Positions 4,993-5,859 of a stretch of DNA of 5,859 bases are shown here, one piece after another. The DNA comes from Syntrophales bacterium. Lineage in GTDB: Bacteria > Desulfobacterota > Syntrophia > Syntrophales > UBA2192. The stretch spans positions 1 to 5,859 of the forward strand of contig JALOPC010000138.1 in NCBI GenBank assembly GCA_025454095.1, given 5' to 3'. A program made the position numbers and the translations under genes. The notes beneath the pieces were generated by a model that ran no database searches, had not been told where the DNA came from, and saw only the letters and a list, made by a program, of their open reading frames with translations. Each line of letters opens with the position of its first letter. The first letter of the stretch is position 1.

Positions 4993-5294
4993 ATGCTGAA
5001 GGTGAACGAGTATTTCGAGGGGAAGGTGAAGTCGATTTCCCTCACGACGAGCGAGGGACCGGCGACGGTCGGGGTGATGCGGCGACGGTCGGGGTGATGG
5101 CGAAAGGCGCGTACGAATTCGGGACCTCCACGAAGGAGATCCTGATCGTGACGACCGGCGTGCTGAAGGTCAAACTGCCCGGTGCGGCGGAATGGAAGAC
5201 CTTCAAGCCCTACGAGCAGTTCGAGGTGGAGGCGAACCGGAAGTTCCAGCTCGAGGTCCCCGCCGACGCCTCGTACGTCTGCTACTACAAATAG
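4993..5294 (+). pseudogene. ppnP: Pyrimidine/purine nucleoside phosphorylase PpnP (YaiE-like), frame broken by a 20-bp duplication
   Basis: The reading starts at the ATG at 4993, behind GGGGAGG (4980-4986), with [15 protein letters not shown], which closely resembles E. coli PpnP (MLQSNEYFSGKVKSI). After residue 29 (ATVGVM) the frame runs into a second copy of a 20-bp unit and stops at TGA 5095-5097, giving only 34 residues. The rest of the protein continues in the -1 frame from ATG 5097: AKGAYEFGTSTKEI, then GVLKVKLPGA, ending ASYVCYYK at 5294, 65 residues. Deleting one copy gives 93 residues, near the 94 of E. coli, with no other defect. PpnP is a small cupin-fold cytosolic enzyme that splits nucleosides with phosphate to a base and ribose-1-phosphate. 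Stop and restart codons overlap (TGATG), so coupled translation of two fragments is possible. Whether the split is real, reversible or an assembly error cannot be told from this sequence. The family call itself is firm. Confidence 0.9.
5060..5099 (+). repeat. Perfect 20-bp tandem duplication inside ppnP
   Basis: The unit CGGCGACGGTCGGGGTGATG occurs at 5060-5079 and again, without mismatch, at 5080-5099. The flanking bases do not extend the repeat, so there are exactly two copies. Because 20 is not a multiple of three, the second copy shifts the frame of ppnP and brings TGA 5095-5097 into frame. Confidence 0.98.
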
Positions 5295-5303
5295 GTCGGC
5301 TTC

Positions 5304-5327
5304 GGGCCGCTCGCGAACGGAGCGCCC
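5304..5327. terminator. Possible hairpin between convergent genes
   Basis: GGGCCGCTC (5304-5312) pairs with GAGCGCCC (5320-5327) with one bulged C and a 7-nt loop. It lies in the 35-base gap between ppnP and the convergent minus-strand gene, where a shared terminator would be expected. No T tract follows on either strand, so an intrinsic terminator is doubtful. Confidence 0.35.
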
Positions 5328-5329
5328 GC

Positions 5330-5859
5330 TCAGGGCTTCTTATAGCTCCTGAGCTCGAAGACTCTTGCCGCCTTGGGGTTGTCGGACCGCGGGTATTCGA
5401 TCATCTTGACGGCTCCCACCCCGGGGCAGACCCACGTCTGTGCAATGACATCCTTGCCGACGACAAAGCCGCCGTTCAAGCTGTCCAGGTAGTGGAGGCA
5501 TCCCCGGAAGGTCCCCGCGGGCACCTTCACCTGGACCGGGTTGTCTGCAATTTTCAGGAATCGTCTCGTCCCGTCGAGCATGAAATAGGACCATTCGGTC
5601 CCCGCGGGGCCCTCCTTGAAGAAGAGGTATTCCACCTTCTTGCCCGTCCGGATGTCCGTTCCCCCGTAGAGGTAGACGGAACCCTGGGCGACCCGGATCA
5701 GGTTGGCCTGCTGATATCTCTGGGCATCGGGGGCGCCCGTCACGTCGAGCCGCTCCGTCACGAAGTAGGGCCCGGGCACTCCCGGGATGGTTGCCGTGCC
5801 GGAGACCAGCATGGTCATCACCCACGTGTTCTTGTCGTCGTGCGCCGCGTACTGCCAGG
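5330..5859 (-). CDS. Conserved hypothetical protein, probably exported (5' end outside window)
   Basis: The gene reads leftward to TGA at 5330-5332, and its frame stays open to the right edge, so 175 C-terminal residues are visible and the start lies beyond 5859. The GTG at 5819-5821 is not taken as the start, because protein-like sequence (WQYAAHDDKNTWVMTM) continues upstream of it. The visible part is beta-rich: TMLVSGTATIPG, then YFVTERLDV, then GSVYLYGGTD, then YLFFKEG. It then shows VKVPAGTFRGC, a TWVCPGVGAVKMIEY stretch and a final FELRSYKKP. The order 'VPAGTF-x-x-C ... PGVG-x-VK ... EL-x-SY' is a pattern I associate with uncharacterised bacterial periplasmic proteins or lipoproteins. 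The location cannot be checked without the N-terminus. Two Cys are visible, one in each motif. No function is assigned. It converges on ppnP with a 35-base gap. Confidence 0.82.
   Translation of the reverse strand, partial: WQYAAHDDKNTWVMTMLVSGTATIPGVPGPYFVTERLDVTGAPDAQRYQQANLIRVAQGSVYLYGGTDIRTGKKVEYLFFKEGPAGTEWSYFMLDGTRRFLKIADNPVQVKVPAGTFRGCLHYLDSLNGGFVVGKDVIAQTWVCPGVGAVKMIEYPRSDNPKAARVFELRSYKKP

Overview
The window is GC-rich bacterial DNA with strong G/C preference at third codon positions. A type IVa pilin, a close match to a sigma-54 (-24/-12) promoter, a stand-alone acyl-CoA dehydrogenase and PpnP- and DUF6159-like proteins together suggest a Gram-negative bacterium. A deltaproteobacterial lineage (Desulfobacterota, perhaps a fatty- or aromatic-acid degrader) fits best, but no rRNA or marker gene confirms this. 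The taxonomic call is inference.

Layout, left to right. Bases 1-93 may be the 3' end of a gene. A 91-aa acidic cytosolic protein (244-519) is closed by a textbook bidirectional terminator (552-580). Next come a receiver-like protein that has lost its phosphoacceptor Asp (719-1222) and a six-helix membrane protein of the DUF6159 type (1322-2167). A sigma-54-type promoter (2186-2201) overlaps a perfect 16-bp palindrome and precedes a small exported protein (2244-2717). That gene is followed by an inverted repeat whose arms are built on an 8-nt GAAG/CTTC period, and then by a terminator. A full-length acyl-CoA dehydrogenase (2934-4205) converges on a type IV prepilin gene (4228-4620, minus strand). 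A 372-bp divergent intergenic region holds leader hairpins and candidate promoters for the pilin and a sigma-70-like promoter for a ppnP homologue (4993-5294). The last gene (5330-5859, minus strand) runs off the right edge.

The most striking observation is in ppnP. A perfect 20-bp tandem duplication (5060-5099) breaks an otherwise intact reading frame. Removing one copy restores a 93-residue PpnP homologue. As it stands, the upstream fragment stops at a TGA that overlaps an ATG in the frame of the downstream fragment (TGATG), so the two halves could be translationally coupled. It could be a fresh knockout, a reversible on/off repeat, or an assembly error.

The genes do not form one obvious pathway. 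They look like a mixed housekeeping and accessory stretch containing several independent transcription units. I see no CRISPR array, tRNA, rRNA, insertion sequence or phage gene.
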